DNA from: Streptomyces sp. CHD11
GTDB taxonomy: Bacteria; Actinomycetota; Actinomycetes; Streptomycetales; Streptomycetaceae
DNA length: 54,050 nt
Assembly: GCF_018638295.1 (NCBI RefSeq)
Contig: NZ_JABTTS010000030.1
Span: forward strand, 135,884-189,933
Direction of reading: 5' to 3'
In this document: positions 33,442-41,792 of the stretch, one piece after another
Numbering within the stretch: position 1 is the first letter of the stretch
How the letters are laid out: each line of letters opens with the position of its first letter
Translations under genes and position numbers: made by a program
Notes under the pieces: generated by a model
Told to the model about the DNA's origin: nothing
Database searches by the model: none
Seen by the model: only the letters and a program-made list of their open reading frames with translations

Positions 33442-33506
33442 CCGCCCGCTATCACCCCGTGTCCTGGGCGTGAGCTTTCCGTGACCTCACCGCACCGCCC
33501 TCAGGG

Positions 33507-33561
33507 GTTCACCCCCCGTTCATGTACGCCCATCGGACGCTTCACCTCTTCTGCCTAATTT
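33507..33561 (+). promoter_or_regulatory. PHO box and -10 of pstS
   Basis: Four direct repeat units at 11-bp steps: GTTCACC (33507-33513), GTTCATG (33518-33524), CCCATCG (33529-33535) and CTTCACC (33540-33546), each with a 4-base spacer. This is the Streptomyces PhoP-binding pattern. A TAATTT element at 33556-33561 is a plausible -10. Repeats 1, 2 and 4 are strong, the third is weak. Confidence 0.9.
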
Positions 33562-33662
33562 CGGCCTTACGCGATGCGGATCGTCCGAAGCAGCAAGGGC
33601 GGACCCATCACCCACTTCGCACGCCGCCGAATTCAGGACGGCGGCCACTGGAAGGAACTCAA

Positions 33663-34793
33663 GTGAAGCTTCAGCGCAAGAACCGGCGGGCCCTCGCTCT
33701 CGGTGCTCTCGCCGTCTCCGGCGCCCTGGCCCTCACGGCGTGCGGCTCCGACGACACCGGTGGCAACACCGACGGCGGCGACGCCTCCGCCACCGCACAG
33801 GCCGGCAACATCGACTGCGGTGACGCCAAGGGCCAGCTCCAGGCCTCCGGCTCCTCCGCGCAGAAGAACGCCATCGACGCCTGGGTGAAGGCCTACACCG
33901 CGGCCTGCAAGGGCGTACAGGTCAACTACAACCCGACCGGTTCGGGCGCGGGCATCACCGCCTTCACCCAGGGCCAGACCGCCTTCGCCGGTTCGGACTC
34001 CGCACTGAAGCCCGAGGAGATCGAGGCCTCCAAGGAGATCTGCTCCGGCGGCCAGGGCATCGACCTGCCGATGGTCGGCGGCCCGATCGCGGTCGGCTTC
34101 AACGTCCCCGGTGTCGACACCCTCGCCCTGGACGCGCCGACCCTCGCGCAGATCTTCGACAGCAAGATCACCAACTGGAACGACGAGGCCATCGCGAAGC
34201 TCAACCCCGACGCGAAGCTTCCCGACCTCAAGATCCTGGCCTTCCACCGCTCCGACGAGTCCGGCACCACGGACAACTTCACCAAGTACCTGAAGGCCGC
34301 CGCGCCCGGCGACTGGAAGTACGAGCCGGGCAAGTCCTGGGAGGCGGAGGGCGGCCAGTCCGCGCAGGGTTCCTCCGGCGTGGCCCAGCAGGTCAAGCAG
34401 ACCTCGGGCGCGATCTCGTACTTCGAGCTCTCCTACGCCTCGGACGGCCTGAACACCGTCGACATCAAGACCGAGGCCGCCGAGCCGGTCGCGGCCACCG
34501 TCGACAACGCCACCGCGGCCATCGGTGCCGCCAAGGTCGTCGGCACCGGCAAGGACCTGGCCCTGGAGCTGGACTACACCCCGTCCGCCGACGGCGCCTA
34601 CCCGATCGTCCTGGTGACGTACGAGATCGTCTGCGACAAGGGCAACAAGGCGGAGACCCTGCCCACCACCCGGTCCTTCCTGAACTACATGGCCTCCGAG
34701 GACGGTCAGGCCCAGCTGGCCGCCGCGGGCTACGCCCCGATGCCCGAGGAGATCATCACCAAGGTCCGCGAGACCATCTCGAGCCTCGCCTGA
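33663..34793 (+). CDS. pstS: phosphate ABC transporter substrate-binding lipoprotein PstS
   Basis: A 376-aa lipoprotein. Signal and lipobox ALALGALAVSGALALTAC, with Cys lipidated, then a Ser/Gly/Asp linker and the phosphate-binding fold: QASGSSAQKNAIDAWVKAY, YNPTGSGAGITAFTQGQTAFAGSDS, KITNWNDEAIAKLNPDAKLP, HRSDESGTTDNFTKYL and GSSGVAQQVKQTSGAISYFE are classical. GTG start 33663 with GAAGGA upstream. First gene of pstSCAB, induced at low phosphate by PhoP through the four-repeat PHO box upstream. Confidence 0.97.
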   Translation: MKLQRKNRRALALGALAVSGALALTACGSDDTGGNTDGGDASATAQAGNIDCGDAKGQLQASGSSAQKNAIDAWVKAYTAACKGVQVNYNPTGSGAGITAFTQGQTAFAGSDSALKPEEIEASKEICSGGQGIDLPMVGGPIAVGFNVPGVDTLALDAPTLAQIFDSKITNWNDEAIAKLNPDAKLPDLKILAFHRSDESGTTDNFTKYLKAAAPGDWKYEPGKSWEAEGGQSAQGSSGVAQQVKQTSGAISYFELSYASDGLNTVDIKTEAAEPVAATVDNATAAIGAAKVVGTGKDLALELDYTPSADGAYPIVLVTYEIVCDKGNKAETLPTTRSFLNYMASEDGQAQLAAAGYAPMPEEIITKVRETISSLA

Positions 34794-34925
34794 TCCCAGC
34801 GTGCGGACCGGCCCCGACCACGGAGCCGGTCCGCACCGTCCGGTGCACCGCCAACAGGAGCCCCCGGACCCGGACGGCTCCGACCGAGCCGCCCGACCCG
34901 GCGGCTCCGCAGACCGGAGAACCCG

Positions 34926-35933
34926 ATGGACACCACCACACAGAAACCCACCGCGCCACCCGCCGCCCCCGAGCCGGCCGCGCCCGCGGACAAGCGCGCC
35001 GCGCGCGGCGCCACCCGCCCCGGTGACCGGATCTTCCTCGGGCTCTCCCGCGGGTCCGGCATCTTCGTCCTGGTCCTCATGGCCGCGATCGCGGCCTTCC
35101 TGACCTACCGCGCCGCCCTGGCCATCGGCAAGAACGAGGCGAACTTCCTCACCTCCTTCGAGTGGAACCCCGCCGGCGTGCCGCCGGAGTTCGGCATCGC
35201 GGTCCTGGTCTTCGGCACCGTCGTGTCGTCGCTGATCGCCATGGTCATCGCGGTCCCGATCTCGGTCGGCATCGCCCTGTTCATCACGCACTACGCCCCC
35301 CGCCGCCTCGGCGGGCCGATCGGCTACGTGATCGACCTGCTCGCCGCCGTCCCGTCCATCGTCTACGGCCTCTGGGGCGTCCTCGTCCTGGTGCCGCACA
35401 TGGACGGCCTCTACAGCTGGCTCGACGAGTACCTCGGCTGGACCGGCGTCTTCGCCTGGGAGGGCGGCCCCGCCCGCTCACTGCTCACCGTGGGCATCCT
35501 GCTCGCACTGATGATCCTGCCGATCATCACCAACGTCAGCCGCGAGGTCTTCCGGCAGGTCCCGCGGATGCACGAGGAGGCCGCCCTGGCCCTCGGCGCC
35601 ACCCGCTGGGAGGTCATCCGCATATCGGTCCTCCCCTTCGGCCGCTCCGGTGTCATCTCCGCCTCGATGCTGGGCCTCGGCCGCGCGCTCGGCGAGACGA
35701 TGGCCGTGGCCATGGTGCTCTCCCCGTCGTTCGACATCAGTGCCAGCCTGCTCGACCCGGGCGGCGGCACCTTCGCCCAGAACATCGCCAGCAAGTTCAA
35801 CGAGGCCACCGTGATGGGCCAGGACGCGCTGATCGCCTCCGGCATGGTGCTCTTCGTCATCACCCTGCTGGTCAACGGCGCGGCCCGGCTGATCATCGCC
35901 CGCCGCAAGGAGTACTCGGGGGCCAACGCATGA
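34926..35933 (+). CDS. pstC: phosphate ABC transporter permease PstC
   Basis: A 335-aa permease with about six TM helices and the EAA-like cytoplasmic loop HEEAALALGATRWEVIRISVLPFGRSG. The N-terminus is a Pro/Ala-rich cytosolic tail of about 30 aa; SVGIALFITHYAPRRLGG, DLLAAVPSIVYGLWGVLVLVP and LGRALGETMAVAMVLSPS are typical of PstC. A 132-base gap separates it from pstS. It overlaps pstA (ATGA at 35930-35933). Confidence 0.96.
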   Translation: MDTTTQKPTAPPAAPEPAAPADKRAARGATRPGDRIFLGLSRGSGIFVLVLMAAIAAFLTYRAALAIGKNEANFLTSFEWNPAGVPPEFGIAVLVFGTVVSSLIAMVIAVPISVGIALFITHYAPRRLGGPIGYVIDLLAAVPSIVYGLWGVLVLVPHMDGLYSWLDEYLGWTGVFAWEGGPARSLLTVGILLALMILPIITNVSREVFRQVPRMHEEAALALGATRWEVIRISVLPFGRSGVISASMLGLGRALGETMAVAMVLSPSFDISASLLDPGGGTFAQNIASKFNEATVMGQDALIASGMVLFVITLLVNGAARLIIARRKEYSGANA

Positions 35934-36991
35934 GCCACGCAACCCTGTCCCCCCAGCCCAGCTCCCTGCGCGGCGCGGCGCTGCCCAAGTGGTTCTCCTG
36001 GGCGGTCGCCGCCGGCTCGGTCGTCCTCGGGCTCGGCATCAGCTCCGCGGCCGGTCTGCACAGCGACATCCAGTGGGGCCTGATCGCCGCGGTCCTGTTC
36101 GTCGTCCTGTCGTACGGCATCTCCGCGAAGGTCGAGGGCCGGCGCCAGGCCAGGGACCGCACCGCGACCAGCCTGGTGTGGGTGGCCTTCCTGCTGGCCG
36201 TCATCCCGCTGGCCTCCCTCATCTGGGAGACCGTCGAACGCGGCGTGAAGGTGTTCGACGTCTACTTCCTCACCCACTCCATGGGCGTGGTCGCCGACAC
36301 CGAGCCCGGCGGCGGCATCTACCACGCCATCCTCGGCACCCTGGAGCAGGTCGGTCTCGCCGCCCTGATCTCGGTGCCGGTGGGTGTGCTCACCGCGATC
36401 TACCTGGTCGAGTACGGCCGCGGCAGGCTCGCCAAGGCCGTCACCTTCTTCGTCGACGTCATGACGGGCATCCCGTCGATCGTCGCGGGTCTGTTCATCC
36501 TCAGCCTCTGGGTGCTGATCCTGGACATGGGCCCCTCCGGCTTCGCCGGCTCCATGGCGCTGTCCATCCTGATGATCCCGATCGTCGTCCGCTCCACCGA
36601 GGAGATGCTCAAGCTCGTCCCGAACGAGCTGCGCGAGGCGTCGCTGGCCCTGGGTGTCCCGAAGTGGCGCACCATCCTGAAGGTGGTCCTGCCGACGTCG
36701 ATCGGCGGCATCACCACCGGCGTGATGCTCTCCGTCGCGCGCATCACCGGTGAGACCGCCCCCGTACTGCTGCTGGTCTGGGTCACGAACTACATCAACA
36801 CCAACCCGTTCAAGGACCCCCAGGCGTCGCTCCCGATGTACATCTACCTGCAGTACATGAACAGCTCGGGCTCCGGCGCGGCGTACGACCGTGCCTGGGC
36901 GGCGGCCCTGACGCTCATCGCGTTCATCATGATCCTCAACCTCGCGGCCCAGGCCATCGCCCGCTGGAAGGCCCCGAGGACCGGTCGCTGA
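35930..36991 (+). CDS. pstA: phosphate ABC transporter permease PstA
   Basis: A 353-aa permease partner of PstC. Core segments: LVEYGRGRLAKAVTFFVDVMTGIPSIVAGLF, the EAA-like loop LVPNELREASLALGVPKWRTILKVVLPTSIGGI and SVARITGETAPVLLLVWVTNYI. About six TM helices plus an extra N-terminal pair (FSWAVAAGSVVLGLGISSAA, LIAAVLFVVLSYGIS). The ATG overlaps the pstC stop. Confidence 0.96.
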   Translation: MSHATLSPQPSSLRGAALPKWFSWAVAAGSVVLGLGISSAAGLHSDIQWGLIAAVLFVVLSYGISAKVEGRRQARDRTATSLVWVAFLLAVIPLASLIWETVERGVKVFDVYFLTHSMGVVADTEPGGGIYHAILGTLEQVGLAALISVPVGVLTAIYLVEYGRGRLAKAVTFFVDVMTGIPSIVAGLFILSLWVLILDMGPSGFAGSMALSILMIPIVVRSTEEMLKLVPNELREASLALGVPKWRTILKVVLPTSIGGITTGVMLSVARITGETAPVLLLVWVTNYINTNPFKDPQASLPMYIYLQYMNSSGSGAAYDRAWAAALTLIAFIMILNLAAQAIARWKAPRTGR

Positions 36992-37028
36992 AGGCCACCA
37001 CCCCGATCCGAAAGAAGAAGTGATACCC

Positions 37029-37805
37029 ATGGCCAAGCGCGTCGACGTCAGCGGCCTCAACGCCTACTACGGCTCCTTCCTGGCCATCGAGGACATCTCG
37101 ATGACCGTCGAGCCCCGTTCCGTGACGGCCTTCATCGGCCCGTCCGGCTGCGGCAAGTCCACCTTCCTGCGCACCCTCAACAGGATGCACGAGGTGACGC
37201 CGGGCGGCCGGGTCGAGGGCAAGGTCATGCTCGACGACGAGAACCTGTACGGCGCGGGCATCGACCCGGTGGCGGTACGGCGTGAGGTCGGCATGGTCTT
37301 CCAGCGCCCGAACCCGTTCCCCACCATGTCGGTGTACGACAACGTGGCGGCGGGCCTGCGCCTGAACGGCAAGTACAAGAAGTCCGAGCTGGACGATGTC
37401 GTCGAGAAGTCCCTCAGGGGCGCCAACCTCTGGAACGAGGTCAAGGACCGCCTGAACAAGCCGGGCTCGGGTCTCTCCGGCGGCCAGCAGCAGCGGCTGT
37501 GCATCGCCCGCGCCATCGCGGTCGAGCCGAACGTCCTGCTGATGGACGAACCCTGCTCCGCGCTCGACCCGATCTCCACCCTCGCGATCGAGGACCTGAT
37601 CGGTGAGCTGAAGGAACAGTTCACGATCGTCATCGTGACGCACAACATGCAGCAGGCGGCCCGCGTCTCCGACCGCACCGCCTTCTTCAACCTCGCCGCC
37701 GTCGGCCAGCCGGGCAAGCTGATCGAGCTCGACGACACGGAGCGGATCTTCTCCAACCCGTCCGTCCAGGCCACCGAGGACTACATCTCCGGCCGCTTCG
37801 GCTGA
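37029..37805 (+). CDS. pstB: phosphate ABC transporter ATP-binding protein PstB
   Basis: A 258-aa ATPase. Walker A GPSGCGKSTFLR (about 38-49), NRMHEVTPGGRVEG typical of PstB, Q-loop VFQRPNPFP, signature LSGGQQQRLCIARAIA, Walker B VLLMDEPCSALDPIS, switch His VTHNMQQAARVSD. The start was set at ATG 37029, since the three preceding codons are non-conserved. It ends the pst operon and is followed by two hairpin terminators. Confidence 0.97.
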   Translation: MAKRVDVSGLNAYYGSFLAIEDISMTVEPRSVTAFIGPSGCGKSTFLRTLNRMHEVTPGGRVEGKVMLDDENLYGAGIDPVAVRREVGMVFQRPNPFPTMSVYDNVAAGLRLNGKYKKSELDDVVEKSLRGANLWNEVKDRLNKPGSGLSGGQQQRLCIARAIAVEPNVLLMDEPCSALDPISTLAIEDLIGELKEQFTIVIVTHNMQQAARVSDRTAFFNLAAVGQPGKLIELDDTERIFSNPSVQATEDYISGRFG

Positions 37806-37812
37806 CCGGTCC

Positions 37813-37846
37813 CCTCGCGGTGCTGCATGGCGGTGCCACCGCGAGG
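37813..37846 (+). terminator. first hairpin after pstB
   Basis: CCTCGCGGTG (37813-37822) pairs with CACCGCGAGG (37837-37846): a perfect 10-bp stem 7 bases after the pstB stop. Confidence 0.7.
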
Positions 37847-37848
37847 CC

Positions 37849-37883
37849 GAAGGGCCCGCCCCCTCACCGGGGGGGGGCCCTTC
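37849..37883 (+). terminator. second, stronger hairpin after pstB
   Basis: GAAGGGCCC (37849-37857) pairs with GGGCCCTTC (37875-37883); CCCCC/GGGGG inside extends the stem. With the first hairpin it isolates the pst operon from the convergent Pit genes. Confidence 0.75.
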
Positions 37884-37942
37884 CACCTGCCCACGAACAG
37901 CCCCACGCCGCCGCGGGCGATTCGCGATCCGTCCTCCCCAGT

Positions 37943-38078
37943 GGCGGTGGGGGTCCCCCGCTCACGGGAATCCCCTCTCATGGGGTCCCCCCGCTCGAGC
38001 GAAGCCGGGAGTGCGGGAGGAGCCGGGAGTGCGGGAGGCACCCCGCGAACGCCAGGCTGCGCAACACCCCCGCCCAGC
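37943..38078. repeat. dispersed intergenic repeat, copy 2
   Basis: Nearly identical to copy 3 over the core (GGGGTCCCCCCGCTCGAGCG and on to GAAGCCG) and the end (GGCTGCGCAACACCCCCGCC). It contains an internal 18-base tandem duplication of GCCGGGAGTGCGGGAGG-like sequence. It lies between the pstB terminators and the Pit transporter stop, in a 321-base convergent gap that holds no gene. Confidence 0.8.
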
Positions 38079-38126
38079 AACAACACCGGCCACCGGCACG
38101 GCGCAGCCGACCGCAGCCGGCCCCGC

Positions 38127-39125
38127 CTACAGGAACGCCAGCTGCACGATCCCGTACGACAGCGCGGCAACCGCCCCCGCCGCCGGCATGGTGATGAACC
38201 ACCCGAGAACGATGTTCTTGGCCACCCCCCACCGCACGGCGTTGACCCGCTTCGTCGCTCCCACACCCATGATCGCCGACGTGATCACATGCGTGGTGGA
38301 GATCGGCGCGTGGAACAGGAACGCCGACCCGAACATGATCGACGCCCCCGTCGTCTCCGCGGCGAACCCCTGCGGCGGATCCAACTCGATGATCTTCCGC
38401 CCCAGCGTCCGCATGATGCGCCAGCCCCCCGCATACGTCCCCGCGGACAGCATCAGCGCACAAGCGACCTTCACCCACACCGGGATCGGATCGCCGTAAT
38501 CCTCGACATCGGCGATGACCAGCGCCATCACCACGATGCCCATCGTCTTCTGCGCGTCCTGCAGACCGTGCCCCAGCGCCATACCCGCCGCGGAAACCGT
38601 CTGGGCGATCCGGAAGCCCCGCTTCGCCTTGTGCGGATTGGCCCGCCGGAAGATCCACATGATCGCGGTCATCACCAGATACCCCGCGAGCAGACCGACC
38701 ACCGGCGACACGAACATCGGGATGACGATCTTGTCGACCACCCCGTGCCAGTAGACCGTCGTCCCCCCGGCCAGCGCGGCCCCGACCATGCCTCCGAACA
38801 GCGCGTGCGACGAGGACGACGGCAGTCCGAAGTACCAGGTGATCAGGTTCCAGACGATCGCTCCCACCAGCGCTGCGAAGAGGATCCCCATCCCCTTCGA
38901 CCCCTCGGGTGTCTGGATCACCCCCTCACTGACGGTCTTGGCGACCCCGGAGCCCATGAACGCGCCGACGAGGTTCATCACGGCCGCCATCGCGAGCGCC
39001 ACCCGGGGCGTGAGCGCCCGGGTGGACACGGAGGTGGCGATCGCGTTCGCCGAGTCGTGGAAGCCGTTGGTGTACGTGAAGAAGAGCGCGACCCCGATGG
39101 TCACGACCAGTGCGAAGGTGTCCAT
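38127..39125 (-). CDS. Pit family inorganic phosphate transporter
   Basis: A 332-aa low-affinity, metal-phosphate/H+ symporter with ten or so TM helices. The N-terminal repeat has FFTYTNGFHDSANAIATSVSTRAL, the second FLFHAPISTTHVITSAIMGVGATKRVNAVRW; GLPSSSSHALFGGMVGAAL and GHGLQDAQKTMGI complete the PHO4 family signature. It lies 7 bases downstream of a DUF47 gene on the same strand, the standard Pit plus Pit-accessory pair. It works when phosphate is plentiful, complementing pstSCAB. Confidence 0.95.
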   Translation of the reverse strand: MDTFALVVTIGVALFFTYTNGFHDSANAIATSVSTRALTPRVALAMAAVMNLVGAFMGSGVAKTVSEGVIQTPEGSKGMGILFAALVGAIVWNLITWYFGLPSSSSHALFGGMVGAALAGGTTVYWHGVVDKIVIPMFVSPVVGLLAGYLVMTAIMWIFRRANPHKAKRGFRIAQTVSAAGMALGHGLQDAQKTMGIVVMALVIADVEDYGDPIPVWVKVACALMLSAGTYAGGWRIMRTLGRKIIELDPPQGFAAETTGASIMFGSAFLFHAPISTTHVITSAIMGVGATKRVNAVRWGVAKNIVLGWFITMPAAGAVAALSYGIVQLAFL

Positions 39126-39132
39126 GAAAGGG

Positions 39133-39753
39133 TCAGGACTCCTTGACCGCGATGGTCTCCACCGTGTTCGCCACGTGCTCGAAGGCGTCGGCCGCCTCTT
39201 CCAGTGCGTCCACGATCTGCTTGAGCTTCAGCACCTCGATGGCGTCGTACGTGCCGTTGAAGAGGTGGGCCAGCAGCTTGCGGTGGATCTGGTCGGCCTG
39301 GTTCTCCAGCCGGTTGACCTCGATCCAGTACTCGGTGAGGTTCTCCATCGTGCGCAGATGCGGCATGGCCTCCGCGGTGAGCTCCGCGGCCCGCGCCAGC
39401 ACCTCGATCTGCTGCTCGACGCCCTTGGGCAGTTCCTCGACCTTGTAGAGGACGACCAGGTCGACGGCCTCCTCCATGAAGTCCATGATGTCGTCGAGGG
39501 AGGACGCGAGATTGTAGATGTCCTCGCGGTCGAAGGGCGTGATGAACGAGGAGTTCAGCTGGTGGAAGATGGCGTGTGTGGCATCGTCACCGGCGTGTTC
39601 CGCGGCCCGCATACGCTCGGCGATCTCGGCCCGGGCGGAGGTGTCCGCCCCGAGCAGTTCCATCAGGAGCTTGGAGCCCGTGACGATGTTGTCCGCGGAC
39701 GCGGCGAACATGTCGTAGAAGCTCGTCTCCCTGGGGGTCAGACGAAAGCGCAC
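39133..39753 (-). CDS. DUF47/PhoU-like Pit accessory protein
   Basis: A 206-aa all-helical protein of the DUF47 (PhoU-like) family: FRLTPRETSFYDMFAASADNIVTGSKLL, DREDIYNLASSLDDIMDFMEEAVDLVVLY, FNGTYDAIEVLKLKQIVDALEEAADAFEHVANTVETI. It regulates or assists the Pit transporter encoded 7 bases downstream. GTG start at 39753. No PHO box was recognised upstream. Confidence 0.92.
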   Translation of the reverse strand: MRFRLTPRETSFYDMFAASADNIVTGSKLLMELLGADTSARAEIAERMRAAEHAGDDATHAIFHQLNSSFITPFDREDIYNLASSLDDIMDFMEEAVDLVVLYKVEELPKGVEQQIEVLARAAELTAEAMPHLRTMENLTEYWIEVNRLENQADQIHRKLLAHLFNGTYDAIEVLKLKQIVDALEEAADAFEHVANTVETIAVKES

Positions 39754-39941
39754 GTGGGGTCCTCGGTCTGCATCGGTGTCGGTCAGGCTGATGCTAGGCG
39801 CACCATCCGGCCATGTGTATCGGGCCGCCCCCAGTGTCCTCCATCAGGCACAGTGATGAGCACGGGGGCGGTCCTGGCCGGTTTCCTGCCGTGGCGCACG
39901 GCAGTGGCCACACCGGACCCATACCCGGCGAAGTTCGATAC

Positions 39942-39964
39942 CATATACCCGCCAGGGGTATATG
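39942..39964. promoter_or_regulatory. CsoR-type operator
   Basis: CATATACCC (39942-39950), spacer GCCAG, GGGTATATG (39956-39964): perfect 9-bp arms. The ATACCC...GGGTAT pattern is the known CsoR operator in Streptomyces. It is 28 bases before the csoR start, so autorepression released by Cu(I) is expected. Confidence 0.85.
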
Positions 39965-39992
39965 TCGCCCATCATGACCACAGGAGGACGCG

Positions 39993-40343
39993 ATGACGAC
40001 CACCGGGACCGGCGCGGACGCAGCCTCCTCCCCCGAGATCGTGACCGATCACGACCGGGGCATCCACGGCTACCACGACCAGAAGCAGGAGCACCTCAAA
40101 CGCCTGCGCCGCATCGAGGGCCAGATCCGCGGACTGCAGCGCATGGTCGACGAGGACGTCTACTGCATCGACATACTCACCCAGGTGTCCGCCTCCACCA
40201 AGGCCCTGCAGTCCTTCGCGCTGCAACTGCTGGAGGAGCACCTGCGCCACTGTGTCGCGGACGCGGCCGTCAAGGGCGGCGACGAGATCGACGCGAAGGT
40301 CAAGGAGGCCACCCAGGCCATCGCCCGCATGCTGCGGACCTGA
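39993..40343 (+). CDS. csoR: copper-sensing repressor CsoR
   Basis: A 116-aa helical metal-sensitive repressor (DUF156). Cys58 (VYCID), His83 and Cys87 (EEHLRHC) reproduce the C-H-C Cu(I) site with the spacing of the S. lividans protein; HLKRLRRIEGQIRGLQRMVDEDVYC is the family hallmark. Cu(I) binding releases DNA. A matching palindrome lies upstream (39942-39964). No copper pump or chaperone gene is adjacent, so its targets are elsewhere. ATG 39993, preceded by AGGAGG. Confidence 0.94.
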   Translation: MTTTGTGADAASSPEIVTDHDRGIHGYHDQKQEHLKRLRRIEGQIRGLQRMVDEDVYCIDILTQVSASTKALQSFALQLLEEHLRHCVADAAVKGGDEIDAKVKEATQAIARMLRT

Positions 40344-40358
40344 CCGGGCGGGCCGTGG

Positions 40359-40538
40359 TCACGCCTCGCCGGACTCCGCCGGGGCCTCGCCCACCCGCAA
40401 CACCTCGTCGATGCTCTCCAGGCTGAGCCGGTCCTCGGCCGCGGAGGCGGCGATGATCAGCTCCCCGCACAGCTCGATCTCGGCGAGTGCCACGCGGTCC
40501 TGAACCGTCCCGCTCCTGAGCGGAGCCACGCGCCTCAC
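40359..40538 (-). CDS. 59-aa conserved-looking hypothetical protein
   Basis: A GTG-started ORF with GGAG 5 bases upstream and high third-position GC. The product VRRVAPLRSGTVQDRVAL...IELCGELIIAASAAEDRLSLESIDEVLRVGE is acidic, probably helical and cytosolic. It converges with csoR (15 bases between the stops). Many Streptomyces have a small protein of this style next to csoR, but I do not recognise a named family. Confidence 0.65.
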   Translation of the reverse strand: MRRVAPLRSGTVQDRVALAEIELCGELIIAASAAEDRLSLESIDEVLRVGEAPAESGEA

Positions 40539-40634
40539 CTCATCTCCGTCGTCACCGGCTTCCTAGAGTAGGGAGCGCCCTACGGGCCGCGCATGGCACG
40601 GAAGGGCTAGTTCGCGCCGGTCACTCCCGGCCGC

Positions 40635-41483
40635 TCACTCCTCGGCGATCCGCCCGGCGTAGATGTCGCCGGCCTCCGGGAGCCTTACGTCGGCGGGGAC
40701 CCCGAAGTCGTACAGCAGGGTCGTCGAGGCGACCGCGACGGGCTCGTCCTGCCGGCCGTTGACGAAACTGAACCGGTGCCGGACCTTGCGGATGCGCCCC
40801 TCGTCGTCGAGGTAGACGTCGAACGGCACCCGGGCGGTGGCGAACCCTTTCGCCGCCGCGCCCAGCGGCGCCCGGTTGGCGTCCGAGGCCGCCCGTGCGG
40901 CCTGCGCCAGGTCGGCGGTGCCCCGGTAGTGGCGCACCTTCGCCCCCGCGACCTCGGTCCTGCCGACGAAGGTCGCCGACCGCGTCCCGAGCAGCACCTC
41001 GGCGGCGGCGAACGGATCGGTGGCCCCGCCGGTGACGAGGTTCCCGTCGGACAGCGTGCCGGTGTCCACCCGCACCCACTTGTCGGCGGGCACCCCGGCG
41101 CCCCGGTTCTTCATGAACAGCGCTCCGGGTGCGAGCAGTTCGGTGATCGGCCGCCGCGCGGCGGCGCCCGCCGGGTCCTGCGGCAGCAGCACCTTCAGCC
41201 GCCCGAGCCGCTTGCGGTAGTCGTAGAGCCCCTCGCCCCTGATGGTGACCCGGGTCCCGCCGGTGGCCATCTCCAGGGACGTACGCGCCTTGGAACTGCC
41301 GGCGTCCACCAGCGCTCCGGCCGCCCCGCGCAGCACCCGGACGGGGTCTCCGGGGGGTGCCCCCTCGCTCCCGGCCTCACCGCGCGCGCAGCCCACACCC
41401 GCGAACCCCACGCACCACACGACCCCGGCCACAGCCATCCCGCCGCGCATCCGCCTGTGCCGCTGCCGCCGTCGTCGTGTCAT
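40635..41483 (-). CDS. putative lipoprotein (LppX/LprG-like fold possible)
   Basis: A 282-aa protein with a long Arg-rich n-region, then GGMAVAGVVWCVGFAGVGC, a lipobox GVGC; the mature protein starts at that Cys. The body (ALVDAGSSKARTSLEMATGGTRVTIRGEGLYDYRKRLG, KWVRVDTG, RVPFDVYLDDEGRIRKVRHRFSF) resembles LppX/LprG-like actinobacterial lipoproteins that present a hydrophobic cavity. The function is inferred only from that resemblance. ATG start 41483. Confidence 0.78.
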   Translation of the reverse strand: MTRRRRQRHRRMRGGMAVAGVVWCVGFAGVGCARGEAGSEGAPPGDPVRVLRGAAGALVDAGSSKARTSLEMATGGTRVTIRGEGLYDYRKRLGRLKVLLPQDPAGAAARRPITELLAPGALFMKNRGAGVPADKWVRVDTGTLSDGNLVTGGATDPFAAAEVLLGTRSATFVGRTEVAGAKVRHYRGTADLAQAARAASDANRAPLGAAAKGFATARVPFDVYLDDEGRIRKVRHRFSFVNGRQDEPVAVASTTLLYDFGVPADVRLPEAGDIYAGRIAEE

Positions 41484-41586
41484 GCCTGCCTACCCCCGCT
41501 CCGTCCGACACGGGCCGCTTGTCGTCGGGGTCAACGACCGGTAGGGGGCCCCGTCACGCCGACACCGCGGGCGCTACCGTGGTCGG

Positions 41587-41748
41587 GTGCCCGACGAGGA
41601 CGACGAGCCGGCCCCCGGCCGGCACACCACGACCACCACCGAGCAGGGCCGCTTCTGCACGGCCCGCTGCACCTGTGGCTGGCGGGGCCCCGCCAGGAGG
41701 GCCAGAAGCCAGGCAAGAAAAGACGCCCAACTCCACACCCCCGAGTGA
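41587..41748 (+). CDS. 53-aa Cys-rich hypothetical protein
   Basis: A GTG-started ORF. Sequence features: acidic start VPDEDDEPAPG, five Thr, then GRFCTARCTCGWRGPARRAR and a helix ending SQARKDAQLHTPE. The C-x3-C-x-C-G-W-x-G-P motif recurs in short Streptomyces proteins of unknown function and might bind metal. It is too short for most automatic callers. No clear Shine-Dalgarno; confidence rests on the motif and codon use. A dispersed repeat copy follows it. Confidence 0.55.
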   Translation: MPDEDDEPAPGRHTTTTTEQGRFCTARCTCGWRGPARRARSQARKDAQLHTPE

Positions 41749-41792
41749 CGCTCCCCCCTCACCCACCGCACGCAGGCCCCGCCCCGATCACC

